This document shows positions 48,609 through 59,114 of a stretch of 64,000 bases of DNA, in pieces (position 1 is the stretch's first letter; every line of letters starts with the position of its first letter). The DNA is taken from assembly GCF_008329535.1 (NCBI RefSeq), contig NZ_NPKR01000002.1, positions 682,001 through 746,000 of the forward strand. Direction: 5' to 3'. The position numbers were made by a program, and so were the translations under genes. Under the pieces are notes generated by a model. The model worked only from the letters and a program-made list of their open reading frames with translations. It was not told the origin of the DNA and made no database searches. This DNA comes from Mycolicibacterium sp. P1-18 (GTDB lineage Bacteria; Actinomycetota; Actinomycetes; Mycobacteriales; Mycobacteriaceae).

Positions 48609-50788
48609 CAACCGGTGGCGAGGGCGATCTGACGACCGAGTTCAGGGGTCATGGTGCGCATGTAGGTCGCCGAGATGTGGTGAGAGTCGTGATACACCAA
48701 CACATTTCCCTCCACCGCTCGGCACTGGTCCTGACGGCACACCGCGTTGCTCATGTCGAGCGGCTTGAGCATGGGGAACTGCTTGAGGTAGTCGAGGGTG
48801 GGATTGTGGTCCGACAGCACCTCGGAGCGCTTGATGCCGCAGGAGACGGCGTCGCCGCCGTCGGCCAGGCAGTCCGCGGGGAAGAATGGCTTGCCGTCCT
48901 TGACCAGCCACGGGGTGTCGCGCATCGCGAGCACGGGGATGCCGGCGTCGGACAACTCGCGCCAGATGCCGAGGTAGAAGCTGGGCATCACGTCGCCGTC
49001 CTTGATGTTCCACGGTCGGGTCGAGGTGGTGAACACGTAGTCGGGGTGGTCGGCGATCAGCTTCGGCATTACCTTCTGGTTCCACTCGCGACAATTCGGA
49101 TAGGCCCGGTTGTCGCCCATCACGAGCGGCTTCTCCTCGGTGGTCAGCGGACACCCCATCTTGAGATACGTGACGACCTTGAAGTGGTGCATGCGGCCCA
49201 GCAGGTCCAGTGCGGTGATCCAGTGCTCGGCGTGTGACCCGCCGGCGACGGCGATGGTCCTGGTGGCGTTGCCGTCACCGTAGGTGCAGTTGATGACGTC
49301 GACGTTGCCGAAGTCGCTGATGCAGCCCTGGGTCGTGGAGATCGGCAGGTCGTCCTTGGCCTCCAGGACGGTGGGGCGCATCGGCAGCTTGGGCACCCTG
49401 GCGTTGTCGACCAGCGCCCGCGCCCCGGGGTAGTCGCGTGCCGACAGGCCCGACAGTTCCTTGCCGTTCTCGCGCTGGATGGTCATGTGCTCGCGCCAGG
49501 TGAACGACGTGGCGGTCAACGCCACGCCGAGCAGCGTGACGATCGAGCCGAGCACGATGGTGGGTCGCCGCAGCCGCGTGCGCAGCGGAATGACGGTCGC
49601 CGGCTTGGGCTTCGGCTTGGCGGCCGAGGCCCGCAACCGCAGCGGGTCCTCGACGAACCTCGTCGTGAGCCAGGCCAGCACGCCGGACACCAGCAGCACG
49701 ATCGCACCGTCGAGGAAGTCGGCACGAGTGCCGCCGGAGTAGGCCAGCCAGAAGATCAGCAGCGGCCAGTGCCACAGGTACAGGGAGTAGGCCATCGACC
49801 CCAGCGACACGAACGGCTTGGTCGCGAGCAGCCGGCTGACCGCGGGCAGCCGTCCGTCGACCGACGCCAGATGCGGGTCGGCCATCCGGTTGGCCCCGCT
49901 GAGGATGAACAGGATCGTCGCGCCGACCGGCACCAGGGCCCACGGACCCGGGAACTCCTTGACGCCGTCGATCAGCGCGCCGCAGGACAGGATGGCCGCC
50001 AGCGCGACCGCGGCGACCGTCGACCGCAGCCACATCGGCCACTTCACGTACGGCACCAGCGCCCCGACGAGCGCACCGAGCAGCAGTTCCCAGCCCCTGG
50101 CGAAGCTGTTGTAGTACGCCGTGGACTGGTCGGCGTCGTGGGCGCCGATCGCGTAGACGAACGACGCGACGGTCAGCGCCGCGAGCAGGACGATCAGCGC
50201 GATCCTGGTGTAGGACCGCAGCAGCCTGCGGAAGAGCACGGCGAACCCGAAGACCAGGGCGAGGAACGCGATGTAGAACTGCCCCTGCACCGACATCGAC
50301 CACAGGTGCTGCAGCGGGCTGACGGCCTCGCCCGCGCGCAGGTAGTTCGACGCCGTGTTGGCCAGCTCCCAGTTCTGGTAGTACCCCAGGCTGGCCAGGC
50401 TCTGGTCGGCGAAGGTCTCCCATCGCGTCTCGGGCTGGATCAGGATCGTCAGCACGGCCGAGGCGGCGAGCACCACGACCAGCGCGGGTAGCAGCCGACG
50501 GATCAGCCGTTTGACCTCGGGGACGGGGGACAGCGACGAGCCGGGGGTCAGCGCGGTTCGCAGCAGGCGACCGCCGAAGAAGAATCCGGACAGGGCGAGG
50601 AACACGTCGACGCCGCCGGAGACCCTCCCGAACCAGATGTGGAACACCGCGACGAGCGCGATCGCGATGCCGCGGAGGCCGTCGAGGTCGTACCGGTAGA
50701 AGCCAGCGGCCTTCGTGCCCGAGTCGGCGCGCCGGGTGGCACCGGATTCGGTGGCGGGCACCGTCCGGGCGGGGGAGAGGGTCAACAT
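48602..50788 (-). CDS. Acyltransferase-3/SGNH membrane protein (OatA-like)
   Basis: 728 residues. The N-terminal 400 residues form an acyltransferase-3 domain with about ten membrane segments; [19 protein letters not shown] carries the conserved Arg and His, and [11 protein letters not shown] follows. The C-terminal 300 residues form an extracytoplasmic SGNH-like domain with [11 protein letters not shown] (the Ser block) and [12 protein letters not shown] (the Asp/His block). The architecture is that of OatA-type O-acetyltransferases and of M. tuberculosis Rv1565c, which has the same position before treX. It likely moves an acetyl or acyl group across the membrane to a cell-wall or exported sugar. 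It heads the treXYZ operon. Confidence 0.88.
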
Positions 50789-50854
50789 GGTCGACGGACA
50801 ATCTACCCAACGCGCGGCCATCCGGCGTTTTGTCAGGACCGGAGGTCCTGGGGG

Positions 50855-52159
50855 ATGGTGGTTCCCATGCCGCCGCTGACACCCGACGAGATCAGCGCGG
50901 TCGACGCCGCCCACGTCTGGCACCCGTACAGCAGGATCTCGGCCGACGCGACCCCGCCGCTGGTCGCGGTGGCGGCCCACGGCGCTTGGTTGACGCTCGT
51001 CGACGGTGGCGAGCGCGTGGAGGTCGTCGACGCCATGAGCTCGTGGTGGACCGCGATCCACGGGCACGGCCACCCGGTGCTCGACGCGGCGATCACCCGT
51101 CAGCTCGCGACGATGAACCACGTGATGTTCGGGGGCCTGACCCACGAACCGGCGGCCCGCCTGGCGGAGCTGCTGGTCGAGATCACCCCCGCCGGTCTGG
51201 ACACGGTGTTCTTCAGCGACTCCGGGTCGGTTGCCGTCGAGGTGGCCGCCAAGATGGCCCTGCAGTTTCAGCGCAGTCGCGGCAAGCCGGGCAAGCACCG
51301 GCTGATGACGTGGCGTGGCGGTTATCACGGCGACACGTTCACGCCGATGAGCGTGTGCGACCCCGACGGGGGCATGCACTCGATCTGGACCGACGTGCTC
51401 ACGGCTCAGGTGTTCGCGCCCGAGGTGCCGGGAGACTACGACCCCGCCTACAGCGCGGCGTTCGAGGAGCTCCTCGCCGAGCACGCCGACGAGGTGGCGG
51501 CGGTGATCGTCGAGCCGGTGGTGCAGGGCGCGGGAGGCATGCGGTTCCACGATCCGCGCTACGTGAGCGACCTGCGCTCCGCGTGTACCCGGCACGACGT
51601 GCTGCTGATCCTCGACGAGATCGCGACCGGGTTCGGCAGGACGGGCGAGCTGTTCGCCGCCGACCATGCCGGCGTGCGGCCCGACGTCATGTGCGTGGGC
51701 AAGGCGCTGACCGGGGGCTATCTCACGCTGGCGGCGACGCTGTGCACGCGGGAGGTCGCCGCCACCATCAGCGAGGGCGATCCGGGCGCGCTGATGCACG
51801 GGCCGACGTTCATGGCGAACGCGCTGGCGTGCGCGGTGTCGGTGGCGTCGGTGGAGCTGCTGCTCGGCCAGGACTGGCGGGCCCGCGTGCACGAGATCTC
51901 CGGCGGGCTGCGCGCCGGGCTGGCCCCGGCTCGGGAGCTGACCGGAGTGGCCGACGTGCGCGTGCTCGGCGCCATCGGCGTGATCGAGATGCGGGAACCG
52001 GTCGACATGGCGGTCGCGACCGCGGCCGCGGTGGCACACGGCGTCTGGCTGCGCCCATTCCGCAACCTGGTCTACGCCATGCCGCCGTACGTGTGCACGC
52101 CCGACGAGGTGGCGACGATCTGCTCGGCGATGGTGGGCGTGGCGCGTGCGCTAACCTGA
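50855..52159 (+). CDS. bioA: Adenosylmethionine-8-amino-7-oxononanoate aminotransferase
   Basis: 434 residues, PLP-dependent class III aminotransferase making diaminopelargonic acid from KAPA with SAM as amino donor. HVWHPYS near residue 25, [35 protein letters not shown] and [16 protein letters not shown] are clear; the PLP lysine is Lys283. The start at 50855 has GGAGG nine bases upstream; ATG 50867 is an alternative. It diverges from the acyltransferase gene. No BioQ-like palindrome lies in its promoter, whereas one covers its stop codon. Confidence 0.95.
   Translation: MVVPMPPLTPDEISAVDAAHVWHPYSRISADATPPLVAVAAHGAWLTLVDGGERVEVVDAMSSWWTAIHGHGHPVLDAAITRQLATMNHVMFGGLTHEPAARLAELLVEITPAGLDTVFFSDSGSVAVEVAAKMALQFQRSRGKPGKHRLMTWRGGYHGDTFTPMSVCDPDGGMHSIWTDVLTAQVFAPEVPGDYDPAYSAAFEELLAEHADEVAAVIVEPVVQGAGGMRFHDPRYVSDLRSACTRHDVLLILDEIATGFGRTGELFAADHAGVRPDVMCVGKALTGGYLTLAATLCTREVAATISEGDPGALMHGPTFMANALACAVSVASVELLLGQDWRARVHEISGGLRAGLAPARELTGVADVRVLGAIGVIEMREPVDMAVATAAAVAHGVWLRPFRNLVYAMPPYVCTPDEVATICSAMVGVARALT
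52152..52157 (+). promoter_or_regulatory. Putative -10 of bioFD (TAACCT)
   Basis: TAACCT matches TANNNT and overlaps the left arm of the palindrome at 52154-52172, so a repressor bound there would block initiation of a bioF-bioD transcript. Confidence 0.4.
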
Positions 52160-52172
52160 ACGGCGTTCAGGT
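52154..52172. promoter_or_regulatory. BioQ-like operator ACCTGAAC-GGC-GTTCAGGT
   Basis: Perfect 8-base arms around a 3-base centre, 27 bases before the bioF GTG and overlapping the bioA TGA (52157-52159). The same core occurs between the divergent tetR (bioQ) and bioB genes. BioQ of corynebacteria and M. smegmatis is known to repress biotin genes through palindromes of this kind. Confidence 0.8.
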
Positions 52173-52198
52173 GGGTGTGAGTTCGGAAGGATCCTGAC

Positions 52199-53359
52199 GT
52201 GACGCGTGCGACGACCTCCCCGCTTGCCTGGCTCGACGACGTCGAACGGCAGCGCCGCGAGGCGGGCCTGCGGCGGTCGCTGCGGGTGCGCCAGGCCGGG
52301 GACGCGGGCCTGGACCTGGCGTCCAACGACTACCTCGGGCTGTCGCTTCATCCCCACGTCGTCGACGGCGGGGTGCGCGCGTTGCAGACGTGGGGGGCCG
52401 GTTCGACGGGCTCGCGTCTGGTCACCGGGAACACCGCCCTGCACGAGCAGTTCGAGATCGCGCTGGCCGAGTTCGTCGGCGCCGAGTCGGCCCTGCTCTT
52501 CTCCTCCGGCTACACCGCCAATCTCGGGGCGGTCGTGGCCCTGTCCGGTCCGGGTTCGGTCGTGGTGTCCGACGCGCTGACCCACGCGTCTCTCGTCGAC
52601 GCCTGCCGGTTGTCGCGCGCCCGGGTGGTCGTCACTCCGCACCGGGGCGTCGACGCCGTCGACGCCGCGCTGCGAAACCGCTCCGAGGACCGCGCCGTGG
52701 TGGTCACCGACTCGGTGTTCAGCGCCGACGGCGTGCTGGCCCCGCTACGCGACCTTCACGACACGTGCCGCCGTCATGGCGCGCTGTTGATCGTCGACGA
52801 GGCCCACGGGCTCGGGATCCGAGGGGACGGCGGGCGCGGCCTGGTGGCCGAGGTGGGTCTCGCCGGCGCACCCGACGTGGTGGTGACGACGACGCTGTCC
52901 AAGGCGCTCGGCAGCCAGGGCGGAGTGGTCCTCGGCCCCGCGGCGGTGCGTGCGCACCTGGTCGACGCCGCGCGACCGTTCATCTTCGACACCGGCCTGG
53001 CGCCGGCCGCGGTCGGTGCGGCGCTGGCCGCGCTGGAGGTCCTGGTCGACGAACCCGAGCGGGCCGGTGCGGTGCTTCGGCACGCCGCCACGCTGGCCGC
53101 GGCGTGCGGCGTGGCCGAGGTGCCGCAGTCGGCGGTGGTCTCGGTGATCCTCGGCGAGCCCGAGGTGGCGTTGGCGGCGGCGGCGGCGTGCCTGGACCGC
53201 GGGTTGCGGGTCGGCTGCTTCCGGCCGCCGTCGGTGCCGGTCAGCACGTCGCGGCTGCGGCTGACGGCGCGGGCGTCGCTCACCGCCGACGACGTCGACC
53301 TGGCGTGCCGGGTGCTCGTCGACGTCCTGGCCGCGGCGCAGTCGGGGGCCCTACGTTGA
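52199..53359 (+). CDS. bioF: 8-amino-7-oxononanoate synthase
   Basis: 386 residues, PLP enzyme joining pimeloyl thioester and alanine to KAPA, the first dedicated ring-precursor step of biotin synthesis. It has [12 protein letters not shown] near residue 38, [30 protein letters not shown] and the PLP Lys235 in [11 protein letters not shown]. The GTG start at 52199 has GGAAGG eight bases upstream. It has its own palindromic operator and -10 overlapping the end of bioA. Its TGA overlaps the bioD TTG start (TTGA). Confidence 0.95.
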   Translation: MTRATTSPLAWLDDVERQRREAGLRRSLRVRQAGDAGLDLASNDYLGLSLHPHVVDGGVRALQTWGAGSTGSRLVTGNTALHEQFEIALAEFVGAESALLFSSGYTANLGAVVALSGPGSVVVSDALTHASLVDACRLSRARVVVTPHRGVDAVDAALRNRSEDRAVVVTDSVFSADGVLAPLRDLHDTCRRHGALLIVDEAHGLGIRGDGGRGLVAEVGLAGAPDVVVTTTLSKALGSQGGVVLGPAAVRAHLVDAARPFIFDTGLAPAAVGAALAALEVLVDEPERAGAVLRHAATLAAACGVAEVPQSAVVSVILGEPEVALAAAAACLDRGLRVGCFRPPSVPVSTSRLRLTARASLTADDVDLACRVLVDVLAAAQSGALR

Positions 53360-54030
53360 GCACGCTGATCGTCACCGGCACCGACACCGGCGTCGGCAAG
53401 ACCGTCGCCACGGCGGCGCTGGCCTGCCACGCCCGGCTGGCCGGCCTCGACGTCGCGGTGTGCAAGCCCGTCCAGACCGGGGTCGCCGACGGCGACGACG
53501 ACCTCCGCGAGGTGGGCCGGCTCTCCGGCGTCGACGTCCTGGTTCCGGGATGGCGCTACCCCGAGCCGCTGGCCCCGGTCGCCGCCGCCGAACGCGCGGG
53601 CCTCCCGCTGCCCACCAGGGCCGAGCTGGTCGACCTGGTCTCCGGCGTCGTCCGACCCGGTCGGCTGGTGGTGGTCGAGGGTGCGGGCGGGCTGCTGGTG
53701 GAACTCGGCGAGGGGGGAGTGACGCTGCGGGATCTGGCGACCGACCTCGACGCCGCGGTGCTCGTCGTGGCGCGGGCCGGCCTCGGCACGCTGAACCACG
53801 CCGCCTTGACCGTGGAAGCCCTTGCCGCGGCCAGCATTCCGTGCGCCGGCCTGGTCGTCGGCGCGTGGCCGTCGAAGCCGGGGATCGTCGAGTCGTCCAA
53901 CCGCGCGGCCCTCGACCGCATCGCCGCGGTCCGCGCGGTGCTGCCCGGCGGGGCGGGCGCCTTGACGGCGGAGGACTTCGCCGCACTGAGCGCCGACGCG
54001 TTCGTGACCGAGTGGGTGCGGAGCCTCTAG
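53356..54030 (+). CDS. bioD: Dethiobiotin synthetase
   Basis: 224 residues, ATP-dependent ring closure of diaminopelargonate to dethiobiotin. The P-loop GTDTGVGKT lies at residues about 8-16; CKPVQTG is the substrate loop and [11 protein letters not shown] follows. TTG 53356, overlapping the bioF stop, is the only start that keeps the P-loop at its usual distance from the N-terminus. The longer frame upstream reads through bioF in another frame and is not real. It is coupled to bioF. Confidence 0.93.
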   Translation: MSTLIVTGTDTGVGKTVATAALACHARLAGLDVAVCKPVQTGVADGDDDLREVGRLSGVDVLVPGWRYPEPLAPVAAAERAGLPLPTRAELVDLVSGVVRPGRLVVVEGAGGLLVELGEGGVTLRDLATDLDAAVLVVARAGLGTLNHAALTVEALAAASIPCAGLVVGAWPSKPGIVESSNRAALDRIAAVRAVLPGGAGALTAEDFAALSADAFVTEWVRSL

Positions 54031-54032
54031 GC

Positions 54033-54554
54033 ATGGCGCATTCCGTCGAGCTGCTACTGGACCAGGAGACCGACGACGCCATCCGACGGCAGTGGGACGC
54101 ACTAGCCGAGGCGGGACTCCCCAGTCAGGCACACCACCGGTCGGAGACCAACCGCCCGCACGTGACGCTCACCGTCGGCGCGCGCATCGACTCGGCCGTC
54201 GACGGGGCTTTGCGGGAGCTCGCCGGTCGACTGCCGCTGCCGTGCCGGATCGGCGCTCCGCTGGTGTTCGGGCATCGGTCACTGGTCCTGGCCCGGCTAG
54301 TCGTCCCGGACCGCGACCTCCTGGACTTCCACGCGGCGGTCGACGGAATCTGCGCGCCGCACCTGCCGTCGGGACCGTTTCCGCACGCCCGCCCCGGGCA
54401 GTGGACCCCGCACGTGACGTTGGCGCGCCGGCTGGCACCCGCGGATCTCGCCGCGGCCCTGGACGCCGTCGCCGCGGACGCGGCCGACGACGGGACGTTC
54501 GCGAGGCTACGACGCTGGGACGGAGACGCCAGGGTCGACACCGTGATCGCCTGA
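54033..54554 (+). CDS. 2H phosphoesterase family protein (2'-5' RNA ligase-like)
   Basis: 173 residues with two HxT motifs, NRPHVTLTVG near residue 46 and TPHVTLARR near 128, spaced as in the 2H phosphoesterase superfamily (LigT/ThpR, cyclic phosphodiesterases). The start at 54033 is two bases after bioD, so it is probably in the bioFD transcript. Such enzymes act on 2',3'-cyclic phosphates or 2'-5' links in RNA. Its place between bioD and bioQ is striking but no link to biotin chemistry is known. It converges with the tetR gene, with 48 bases overlapping. Confidence 0.78.
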   Translation: MAHSVELLLDQETDDAIRRQWDALAEAGLPSQAHHRSETNRPHVTLTVGARIDSAVDGALRELAGRLPLPCRIGAPLVFGHRSLVLARLVVPDRDLLDFHAAVDGICAPHLPSGPFPHARPGQWTPHVTLARRLAPADLAAALDAVAADAADDGTFARLRRWDGDARVDTVIA

Positions 54555-55136
54555 CGCGGCCGCGTGCGTGGCCATGCCGTCGACCAGCAGGCGCAACCCG
54601 AAGGTGAAGCGGCCGTTGGGATCCGTCGTCATCACCGATTGGTCGTCGGCCAGCGCGCCCACGGCGTCCCACTGCAGCCGGGACTGCTCGTCGGCGGTGA
54701 AGCCCAGTACGTAGTAGAGCACCGACCGGGCGGCCAGATCGGCGTGCGAACCGTCGATGCCCGCCTCGGCCGCCGCGGCGGTGAGCCGGTCCAGGATCTC
54801 GGCCATCCGTTCGGACTTGCCCGCCGCGAAGCTGGCCGAGACCAGCTCGGCGCCGTCGGTGGTGGACAGCAGCGCGTCGCGCAGGCCGACGCAGAGCAGC
54901 TGCACGCGGTCGGCCCACCGACCGTCCGGAGCCGTCGCCGCCGACGCCAGGATCCGGTCGGCCACCGCACCGAGCAACGCCTGCTTGTCGGCGAAGTGCC
55001 AGTAGAGCGCGCCGGGGGTCAGGCCGAGTTCGCGCGCCAGGCGGCGCATCGTCAGGTCGGCGATCCCGTACTCGTCGAGGAGCTGGACGGCCTTGTCGAC
55101 CACATCGGACCGGGCGTGGCGGCGGGCGGTGTGCAC
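54507..55136 (-). CDS. bioQ: TetR-family biotin repressor, BioQ-like
   Basis: 209 residues. The N-terminal HTH has VVDKAVQLLDEYGIADLTMRRLA and LGLTPGALYWHFADK (residues about 11-50), typical of TetR proteins. A helical dimerisation/ligand domain follows. It is divergent from bioB, and the palindrome between them matches the one before bioF, which is the genetic setting of BioQ in actinobacteria, a repressor of biotin genes. The GTG start at 55136 lies eight bases from the palindrome, so the protein likely represses itself too. The 3' end overlaps the 2H phosphoesterase gene by 48 bases. Confidence 0.85.
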   Translation of the reverse strand: MHTARRHARSDVVDKAVQLLDEYGIADLTMRRLARELGLTPGALYWHFADKQALLGAVADRILASAATAPDGRWADRVQLLCVGLRDALLSTTDGAELVSASFAAGKSERMAEILDRLTAAAAEAGIDGSHADLAARSVLYYVLGFTADEQSRLQWDAVGALADDQSVMTTDPNGRFTFGLRLLVDGMATHAAASGDHGVDPGVSVPAS

Positions 55137-55141
55137 CCCTG

Positions 55142-55147
55142 TAGCCT
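55142..55147 (+). promoter_or_regulatory. Putative -10 of bioB (TAGCCT)
   Basis: TAGCCT matches TANNNT and touches the operator at 55144-55162. On the opposite strand TAGGCT at 55148-55143 could serve bioQ, so both promoters would be covered by one bound repressor. Confidence 0.35.
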
Positions 55148-55162
55148 AAACACCGTTCAGGT
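55144..55162. promoter_or_regulatory. BioQ-like operator GCCTAAAC-ACC-GTTCAGGT
   Basis: Right arm GTTCAGGT is identical to that of the bioFD operator; the left arm matches in six of eight positions. It lies between bioQ and bioB, 23 bases before the bioB start. Confidence 0.78.
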
Positions 55163-55185
55163 TCATGGTGCAGGAGGAGTATCGG

Positions 55186-56205
55186 GTGACGCAGTCGGCT
55201 TCAGAGGTACGCACGGACGTGTTGGGTCTGGCTCGAGAGCAGGTGCTCGAACGCGGTGAGGGCCTCACCCAGGAGCAGGTGCTGGCGGTCCTGCAGCTGC
55301 CCGACGACCGACTCGAGGAACTCCTCGCACTGGCGCACGACGTGCGGATGAAGTGGTGCGGCCCCGAGGTCGAGGTCGAGGGCATCATCAGCCTCAAGAC
55401 CGGCGGCTGCCCCGAGGACTGCCACTTCTGTTCGCAGTCGGGCCTGTTCGCCTCGCCCGTGCGCAGCGCGTGGCTCGACATCCCCAGCCTGGTGGAGGCG
55501 GCCAAGCAGACCGCGAAGTCCGGCGCCACCGAGTTCTGCATCGTGGCCGCGGTCCGCGGACCCGACGAGCGCCTGCTGGCCCAGGTCGCCGCGGGCATCG
55601 AGGCCATCCGCAACGAGGTCGACATCCAGATCGCGTGCTCGCTGGGCATGCTGACCCAGGAGCAGGTCGACCGGCTCGCCGAGATGGGCGTGCACCGGTA
55701 CAACCACAACCTGGAGACCGCGCGCTCCTACTTCACCAACGTCGTCACCACCCACACGTGGGAGGAGCGCTGGGGCACCCTCGAGATGGTGCGCGCCGCC
55801 GGCATGGAGGTCTGCTGCGGCGGCATCCTGGGCATGGGCGAGTCGCTCGAGCAGCGGGCGGAATTCGCCGCCAACCTCGCCGAGCTCAACCCCCACGAGG
55901 TGCCGCTGAACTTCCTCAACCCGCGCCCCGGCACCCCGTTCGGCGACCTCGAGGTGCTGCCCGCCTCGGATGCGCTGCGGGCCGTCGCCGCCTTCCGGCT
56001 CGCGATGCCGCGCACGATGCTGCGCTTCGCCGGCGGCCGCGAGATCACCCTCGGCGACCTCGGTGCCAAGCAGGGCATTCTCGGCGGCATCAACGCCGTC
56101 ATCGTCGGCAACTACCTGACCACTCTGGGTCGGCCCGCGGAGTCCGACCTCGAGCTGCTCAACGATCTGCAAATGCCGATCAAGGCACTCAACGCGACCA
56201 TCTAG
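55186..56205 (+). CDS. bioB: Biotin synthase
   Basis: 339 residues, radical-SAM enzyme inserting sulfur into dethiobiotin. The 4Fe-4S cysteines are Cys75, Cys79 and Cys82 in [33 protein letters not shown] and the C-terminal [16 protein letters not shown] are family blocks that include residues of the auxiliary cluster and substrate pocket. GTG 55186 (MTQSAS...) has AGGAGGA eight bases upstream and matches the usual mycobacterial N-terminus; the ATG at 55165 is too early. It is followed at once by bsaP. It is regulated by the operator at 55144-55162. Confidence 0.96.
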   Translation: MTQSASEVRTDVLGLAREQVLERGEGLTQEQVLAVLQLPDDRLEELLALAHDVRMKWCGPEVEVEGIISLKTGGCPEDCHFCSQSGLFASPVRSAWLDIPSLVEAAKQTAKSGATEFCIVAAVRGPDERLLAQVAAGIEAIRNEVDIQIACSLGMLTQEQVDRLAEMGVHRYNHNLETARSYFTNVVTTHTWEERWGTLEMVRAAGMEVCCGGILGMGESLEQRAEFAANLAELNPHEVPLNFLNPRPGTPFGDLEVLPASDALRAVAAFRLAMPRTMLRFAGGREITLGDLGAKQGILGGINAVIVGNYLTTLGRPAESDLELLNDLQMPIKALNATI

Positions 56206-56206
56206 C

Positions 56207-56407
56207 ATGTCGACGAAGTTCAACGTCTACACCGGCGAGCCGGAGGGCGGGAGCGTTCCGGCCGCCGCGCGCCTGGGGCTCGAGCCCCCGAGGTTCTGCG
56301 CCGACTGCGGTCGGCGCATGATCGTGCAGGTGCGTCCGGACGGCTGGTCGGCGAAGTGTTCACGGCACGGCGAGTTGGACTCGAAGGACCTGGAGGCGCA
56401 GCGATGA
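56207..56407 (+). CDS. bsaP: Biotin synthase auxiliary protein BsaP
   Basis: 66 residues starting one base after bioB. It has a CADCGRR knuckle near residue 31 and a Cys-Ser-Arg-His block near residue 51, three Cys and one His able to hold a metal or Fe-S cluster. Small proteins of this pattern directly after bioB are named BsaP and are needed for full BioB activity in corynebacteria. Its stop overlaps the next ATG (ATGA), so it is co-translated. The cluster type cannot be read from sequence. Confidence 0.85.
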   Translation: MSTKFNVYTGEPEGGSVPAAARLGLEPPRFCADCGRRMIVQVRPDGWSAKCSRHGELDSKDLEAQR

Positions 56408-57072
56408 CCAATACCCTTGAGGCACCGCGCCTTTCGAACCGTCAGGCGGCGATCCGGGTGGCGCTGGCCCTCGTCGGCGTCGGCGTGGTGATCGGGGTGG
56501 CATGGGCCTGGATCGCACCGCCGATCCAGCTGGTGATCGCCCTGACCAAGTCCGGCGACCGGGTGCGGGGCTACGTCGGCGACGAATCAGACCTGTTGTT
56601 CCTCGGGGCCTTCGTGATGACCGGGTTGCTGTTCGCGATGGCGGTGGCGGCCGCGGTGGCGACGTGGCAGTGGCGCCCGCACCGGGGGCCGCTGATGGTG
56701 GCGGCCCTATCCGTCGGATCGCTGGCGGCGGCCGGTGCGGCGGCCGGCGTGGGCGCGGCCGTGGCCCGTTGGCGCCACGGCGTCGTCGACGTCGGGGCGG
56801 CCCCGGTATCGGCGGACCACCGCGTGTTCTACACCCACGAGGCACCTGCGGTGTTCTTCGGCAGCGGGCCGTTCCAGATCGCGGCGTCGATCGTCATTCC
56901 CGCGGGGGTGGCCGCGCTGGTCTACGCGATCTGTGCGCTGTCGACCAAGCGCGACGATCTCGGGGCGTGGCCGCCCGTCGAGGTGCCCTACTTCGTCGGT
57001 CCGGTTAGCGGTCCAGCTCCGACAGCGGCAGCCGGTCCACCTTTCGACCCGTCGCCACCTTCGCCGAGATGA
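56404..57072 (+). CDS. DUF2567-type membrane protein
   Basis: 222 residues. Four hydrophobic segments are visible: [61 protein letters not shown] and [20 protein letters not shown]. The C-terminal 30 residues are Pro/Ala-rich. Position after bioB-bsaP and length match the M. tuberculosis Rv1591-type protein. ATG 56404 overlaps the bsaP stop. The last 68 bases overlap the lipase gene on the other strand. Function is unknown; its place in the biotin operon is conserved but unexplained. Confidence 0.75.
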   Translation: MTNTLEAPRLSNRQAAIRVALALVGVGVVIGVAWAWIAPPIQLVIALTKSGDRVRGYVGDESDLLFLGAFVMTGLLFAMAVAAAVATWQWRPHRGPLMVAALSVGSLAAAGAAAGVGAAVARWRHGVVDVGAAPVSADHRVFYTHEAPAVFFGSGPFQIAASIVIPAGVAALVYAICALSTKRDDLGAWPPVEVPYFVGPVSGPAPTAAAGPPFDPSPPSPR

Positions 57073-58357
57073 GCCCCAGCCGGAGCATGCCCCGGTAGGT
57101 CGACGGGTTCAGCATCGTCGGCCACTTGGTCCGCGCCCGCTTGCTCGACGGCGGCCGGCCGGCGAAGCGGTCCCGGAGCCAGCGCAGCGTCATCGGGGCC
57201 GACAGCGGGTGCAGCAGCATGTGCTCGCTGAGCATGTCGCGGTGATAGGTGACGTCGGCGCCACCGGTGCTGTAGGTCTCGGTCAGCTCGTCGATGTCGG
57301 CGACGGACACGATGCGGTCGTGCACGGCCTGCACGACCAGCACCGGGAAACTCGGCGCCGCGGTGCCCAGCTTGATGCTGTCGAAGACGTGCTGCACCTC
57401 GGGCGTGCGCAGGATGTTCTCCAGCGGCGCGTCGACCATGTTGCCCATGTCCTTGCGGATCAGCTTGATGACGGCCTTGGCGGTCGTCATCTTCTGAATG
57501 TCGGTCAGCATGGCCTTGCCCTCGACCGTGACGTGCTGGTTGATGACGCGATCCAGGTCGGGGTAGACGTGGGACAACGCGGCGACCACCAGCGCGGGCA
57601 GGCCGGAGTAGAAGCTGCCGTTGAGTCGGCGGAACGTGTTGCCCAGGTCGCCGACCGGCGAACCCAGCACCGCGCCCACCACGTTGAGTTCGGGCGCGTA
57701 CGTCGCGTGCACCTCGGTGGCCCAGGCGGTGGCCAGACCGCCGCCGGAGTAGCCCCACAGGCCCATGGGGGCCTCGGGCGACAGGTTGAGCGACTCGGTG
57801 TTCAGCGCGGCCCGCAGACCGTCGAGCACGTGATACCCCGGCTCGTACGGCGCGCCCCAGATGCCCAGGGGACCCTCGTGGTCGGGGATCGACACGGCCC
57901 AGCCCTCGGCCAGGGCGGCGGAGACCAGCAGGAACTCGAACTGTGCGAGGGCGCCGGTGGCCTTGGCCCCGCGCCGCAGCGCGTAGGACGGGAAGCAGCT
58001 GCCGGCCACGGCGTCGATCGCGCACTGGTAGGACAGGATGGGCCCCCGGCTGCCGGCGGGCCGGTCGGCGGGTACGACCACCGTCGTCGCGACGGCCTGA
58101 GGGACACCGTTGAGGTCCGTCGAGCGGTAGAGCAGCTGCGTGGCGGCCAGTTTCTGCGGAACCAGCCCGAGGAACGCCAGCTCGACGTCGCGTGAGCGCA
58201 GCACCGTGCCGGGCTTGGCGTGCTCGAATCCGGCGGGCGGAAGGTAGAACGGATCGGCCTCGGGCCGCAGGGGCCTGACCTTGCGGCGAAGCTCTTCGTG
58301 AGTCGGTCGCCCGATCCATTCGGCACCGGTCGAGACGGCAGCGCTGCCCAAGTCCAT
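57005..58357 (-). CDS. Secretory-lipase-family alpha/beta hydrolase
   Basis: 450 residues of the LIP (secretory lipase) family, like M. tuberculosis Rv1592c, which has the same neighbours. The nucleophile elbow is [13 protein letters not shown] near residue 205. [14 protein letters not shown] precedes it, and [12 protein letters not shown] near residue 405 holds the likely catalytic His. No signal peptide is seen. ATG 58357 ([16 protein letters not shown]) is preferred; GTG 58375 is possible. The 3' end overlaps the DUF2567 gene by 68 bases. Lipid ester hydrolysis is expected; the substrate is unknown. Confidence 0.85.
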   Translation of the reverse strand: MDLGSAAVSTGAEWIGRPTHEELRRKVRPLRPEADPFYLPPAGFEHAKPGTVLRSRDVELAFLGLVPQKLAATQLLYRSTDLNGVPQAVATTVVVPADRPAGSRGPILSYQCAIDAVAGSCFPSYALRRGAKATGALAQFEFLLVSAALAEGWAVSIPDHEGPLGIWGAPYEPGYHVLDGLRAALNTESLNLSPEAPMGLWGYSGGGLATAWATEVHATYAPELNVVGAVLGSPVGDLGNTFRRLNGSFYSGLPALVVAALSHVYPDLDRVINQHVTVEGKAMLTDIQKMTTAKAVIKLIRKDMGNMVDAPLENILRTPEVQHVFDSIKLGTAAPSFPVLVVQAVHDRIVSVADIDELTETYSTGGADVTYHRDMLSEHMLLHPLSAPMTLRWLRDRFAGRPPSSKRARTKWPTMLNPSTYRGMLRLGLISAKVATGRKVDRLPLSELDR

Positions 58358-58420
58358 CCGGCCATTGTGGGTCACGCGGTCGTCAAAGCCAATTACGGCG
58401 GGTTTGCCACGCCGACGGCA

Positions 58421-59113
58421 TCACGTCGGGGGACGCAGCGCGGCGAACTCGTCGGTGACGCGGTACCGCGCCTCGGTGAAGCGGTACATCGCGGCCGGGC
58501 GGCCGCCACTTCGGCCGGACTTCGCCGTGGTGCCGGTGGGGACGATCACCTTGCGCCGGGCCAGGACGCGCTGCAGGTTCGTGGCGTCGACCTGGTAGCC
58601 GAGCGCGGCGTCGTAGACGTCCTTCAGCGTCGACAACGCGAATTCCCTTGGCGCCAAGGCGAACCCGATGTTGGTGTAGGAGAGTTTGGCGATCAGCCGG
58701 GCGTGGGCGTGGGTGATCATCGGCCGGTGGTCGAACGCCATCGGGGGCAGCGCCTGCACCGGGTGCCAGCGGGTGTCGGGTGGCAGCTCCGGGGTGGCGG
58801 GGGAGGGCACCAGCCCCAGGAACGTCGAGGCGATGGTGCGCGGGCCGGGCACCCGGGCCGGGTCGGAGAAGACGGCGAGTTGCTCGAGGTGGGTCAGCTC
58901 ACGCAGGTCGACCTTCTCGGCCAGTTGGCGTCGCACCGAGCTCGTCATGTCCTCGTCGTGGCGGAGCTGCCCGCCGGGCAGCGACCAGGCACCCCGCTCG
59001 GGTTCCATGGCCCGCTCCCAGAGCAACACGTTGAGCTGCGGGTTTGGCGTCGCGAGATCTCGAACTTGAAACACGACGGCCAACACCTCGTGGGCAGTGC
59101 TAGCATTGGGCAT
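58421..59113 (-). CDS. nrtR: NrtR-like Nudix-related transcriptional regulator
   Basis: 230 residues. The N-terminal half is a Nudix fold ([11 protein letters not shown]..., [14 protein letters not shown]); the C-terminal half is a winged-helix DNA-binding part (about 150-230: [29 protein letters not shown]). That is the NrtR layout. The Nudix box is degenerate: where REXXEEXG is expected it reads RQLAEKVD, so hydrolysis is unlikely and ligand sensing is favoured. It is divergent from nadABC with an inverted repeat between. NrtR is known to repress NAD synthesis genes, including in M. smegmatis. ATG 59113 is chosen because ATG 59125 lies inside the palindrome. Confidence 0.85.
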   Translation of the reverse strand: MPNASTAHEVLAVVFQVRDLATPNPQLNVLLWERAMEPERGAWSLPGGQLRHDEDMTSSVRRQLAEKVDLRELTHLEQLAVFSDPARVPGPRTIASTFLGLVPSPATPELPPDTRWHPVQALPPMAFDHRPMITHAHARLIAKLSYTNIGFALAPREFALSTLKDVYDAALGYQVDATNLQRVLARRKVIVPTGTTAKSGRSGGRPAAMYRFTEARYRVTDEFAALRPPT

Positions 59114-59114
59114 G

